Origin: an uncultured Oscillospiraceae bacterium
Lineage (GTDB): Bacteria > Bacillota_A > Clostridia > Oscillospirales > Acutalibacteraceae
DNA length: 5,207 bases
Direction: 5' to 3'
Assembly: GCA_900554165.1 (NCBI GenBank)
Contig: USGR01000091.1
Coordinates: forward strand, 1-5,207
Below, in pieces: positions 4,567-5,207 of the stretch. Positions within the stretch are counted from its first letter, which is position 1; each line of letters begins with the position of its first letter. Both the position numbers and the translations under genes were made by a program. The notes beneath the pieces are model-generated. The model saw only the letters and a program-made list of their open reading frames with translations. It had not been told where the DNA came from and ran no database searches.

Positions 4567-5207
4567 TTACTTATAGAAGTTTCCGCCTACTGTCTCTATT
4601 CTTAAAAGGATTTTTTCCTCTTCTAAATTATTGGCATTTATAAATACCTGTACTGTTTCTCCGTCTCTGCCCGTGCAGACAAATTCATAACACAGCACTT
4701 CAATATAGCCCGGCACGGCTATAACGCATAAATTTGATTTTTCCGGCGTCAGATTTGAGCTTAATACTTCCTTAGCCTCGTCGGCGGTGTGATTTATTTT
4801 CGACATATCGCGTGCCTGGTGGGATAAAATATATTCTGAAGCATTGTAATTTACCACTTCTCCCGTATCAAGCGCAACACCGACATTTATTAAATCGGGA
4901 TAGCATATTACCTCTTGGCCGCCGCTTGTGTCTATATAAGACATGGCAGCGGTGAGGACTCCCTCGTTTACAAAATAATAATTTACACTAAAGTTGCCAA
5001 GTCCTAAATTTTGCAGATAGGCTCTCGCAATATCCATTGCACTGTCATAGCTTATGCTTTCGTTTTCAACCCGGCGCGGATTTGTAATGTACAGCAGATA
5101 TCCGCCCTTTTTTGTGATGCTTATAGATGTGCCGCCGCAGGTAAATCCGTAATATGGTATCTCGCCGTCGTTGACATTTCCAGCAGAAACATTACCCACG
5201 TCGACAC
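4567..5207 (-). CDS. ypeB: Spore germination protein YpeB, C-terminal part (5' end beyond window)
   Basis: The frame is open from the right edge to the TAA at 4569-4567, giving about 213 residues of the C-terminal half of a protein that is usually around 450 long. A GTG at 5199 lies inside the frame and is not taken as the start. Counting from it, family features are ITKKGGYLLYITNPRRV (28-44), a PepSY-type segment at about 50-110 ending in the conserved CYPDLINVGVALDTGE (99-114), HQAR at 127-130, a second PepSY-type segment from about 138, and a closing IEVLCYEF...VFINANNLEEE block (166-195). YpeB is made in the forespore and is needed for stability and placement of SleB, the lytic transglycosylase that degrades spore cortex during germination. 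The usual order sleB-ypeB would put sleB off the right edge. Its presence marks the organism as an endospore former. Confidence 0.88.
   Translation of the reverse strand, partial: VDVGNVSAGNVNDGEIPYYGFTCGGTSISITKKGGYLLYITNPRRVENESISYDSAMDIARAYLQNLGLGNFSVNYYFVNEGVLTAAMSYIDTSGGQEVICYPDLINVGVALDTGEVVNYNASEYILSHQARDMSKINHTADEAKEVLSSNLTPEKSNLCVIAVPGYIEVLCYEFVCTGRDGETVQVFINANNLEEEKILLRIETVGGNFYK

Noticed and set aside
4326..4643. Plus-strand 105-codon frame
   Set aside because: No ribosome-binding site, no domain, and it overlaps the 3' end of ypeB on the other strand.
1..5207. CRISPR array, insertion sequence or toxin-antitoxin pair
   Set aside because: No regularly spaced repeats, no transposase or flanking terminal repeats, and no small paired genes were found.

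Overview
The window looks like chromosomal DNA from a spore-forming member of the Clostridia (Bacillota). The evidence is the C-terminal half of a YpeB-type spore germination protein at the right edge, consensus sigma-A type promoter boxes, AT-rich intergenic DNA, and several intrinsic hairpin-plus-T-run terminators. Genus and species cannot be read from it.

Left third (1-2072, minus strand): a two-gene operon. The first gene encodes an alpha/beta hydrolase of the hormone-sensitive-lipase type, starting at a GTG. Five bases after its stop codon begins a condensation/alcohol-acetyltransferase-like acyltransferase with an HxxxDG active-site motif, which runs off the left edge. The pair suggests making and breaking (or transferring) ester-linked acyl groups; the substrate is unknown. 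The hydrolase has cysteine where this family normally carries its catalytic aspartate.

Middle left (2073-3243): an AT-rich divergent intergenic region with candidate promoters in both directions, then a plus-strand cytoplasmic calcineurin-like metallophosphoesterase with all five metal-binding motifs, closed by a strong 15-bp hairpin terminator.

Middle right (3244-4030): about 790 bases without a convincing protein gene but dense with inverted repeats. It holds a cluster of nested hairpins (3306-3422) that could be a structured RNA, a 13-bp stem hairpin at 3435-3485, further minus-oriented terminator hairpins at 3559-3600 and 3724-3761, and a 21-bp exact copy (3858-3878) of the 3' end of the neighbouring tRNA-Leu gene. 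That duplication is the usual footprint of an integrative element that uses a tRNA 3' end as its attachment site, so 3879-4030 may be the scar of a deleted element.

Right (4031-5207): a complete minus-strand tRNA-Leu(GAG) with encoded CCA, a near-perfect promoter (consensus boxes, 17-bp spacer) and its own perfect 14-bp stem terminator. Then come a 15-bp perfect hairpin, about 330 bases of AT-rich DNA with no supportable gene, and the 3' part of ypeB. YpeB normally works with the cortex-lytic enzyme SleB, whose gene, if present, would be expected beyond the right edge.
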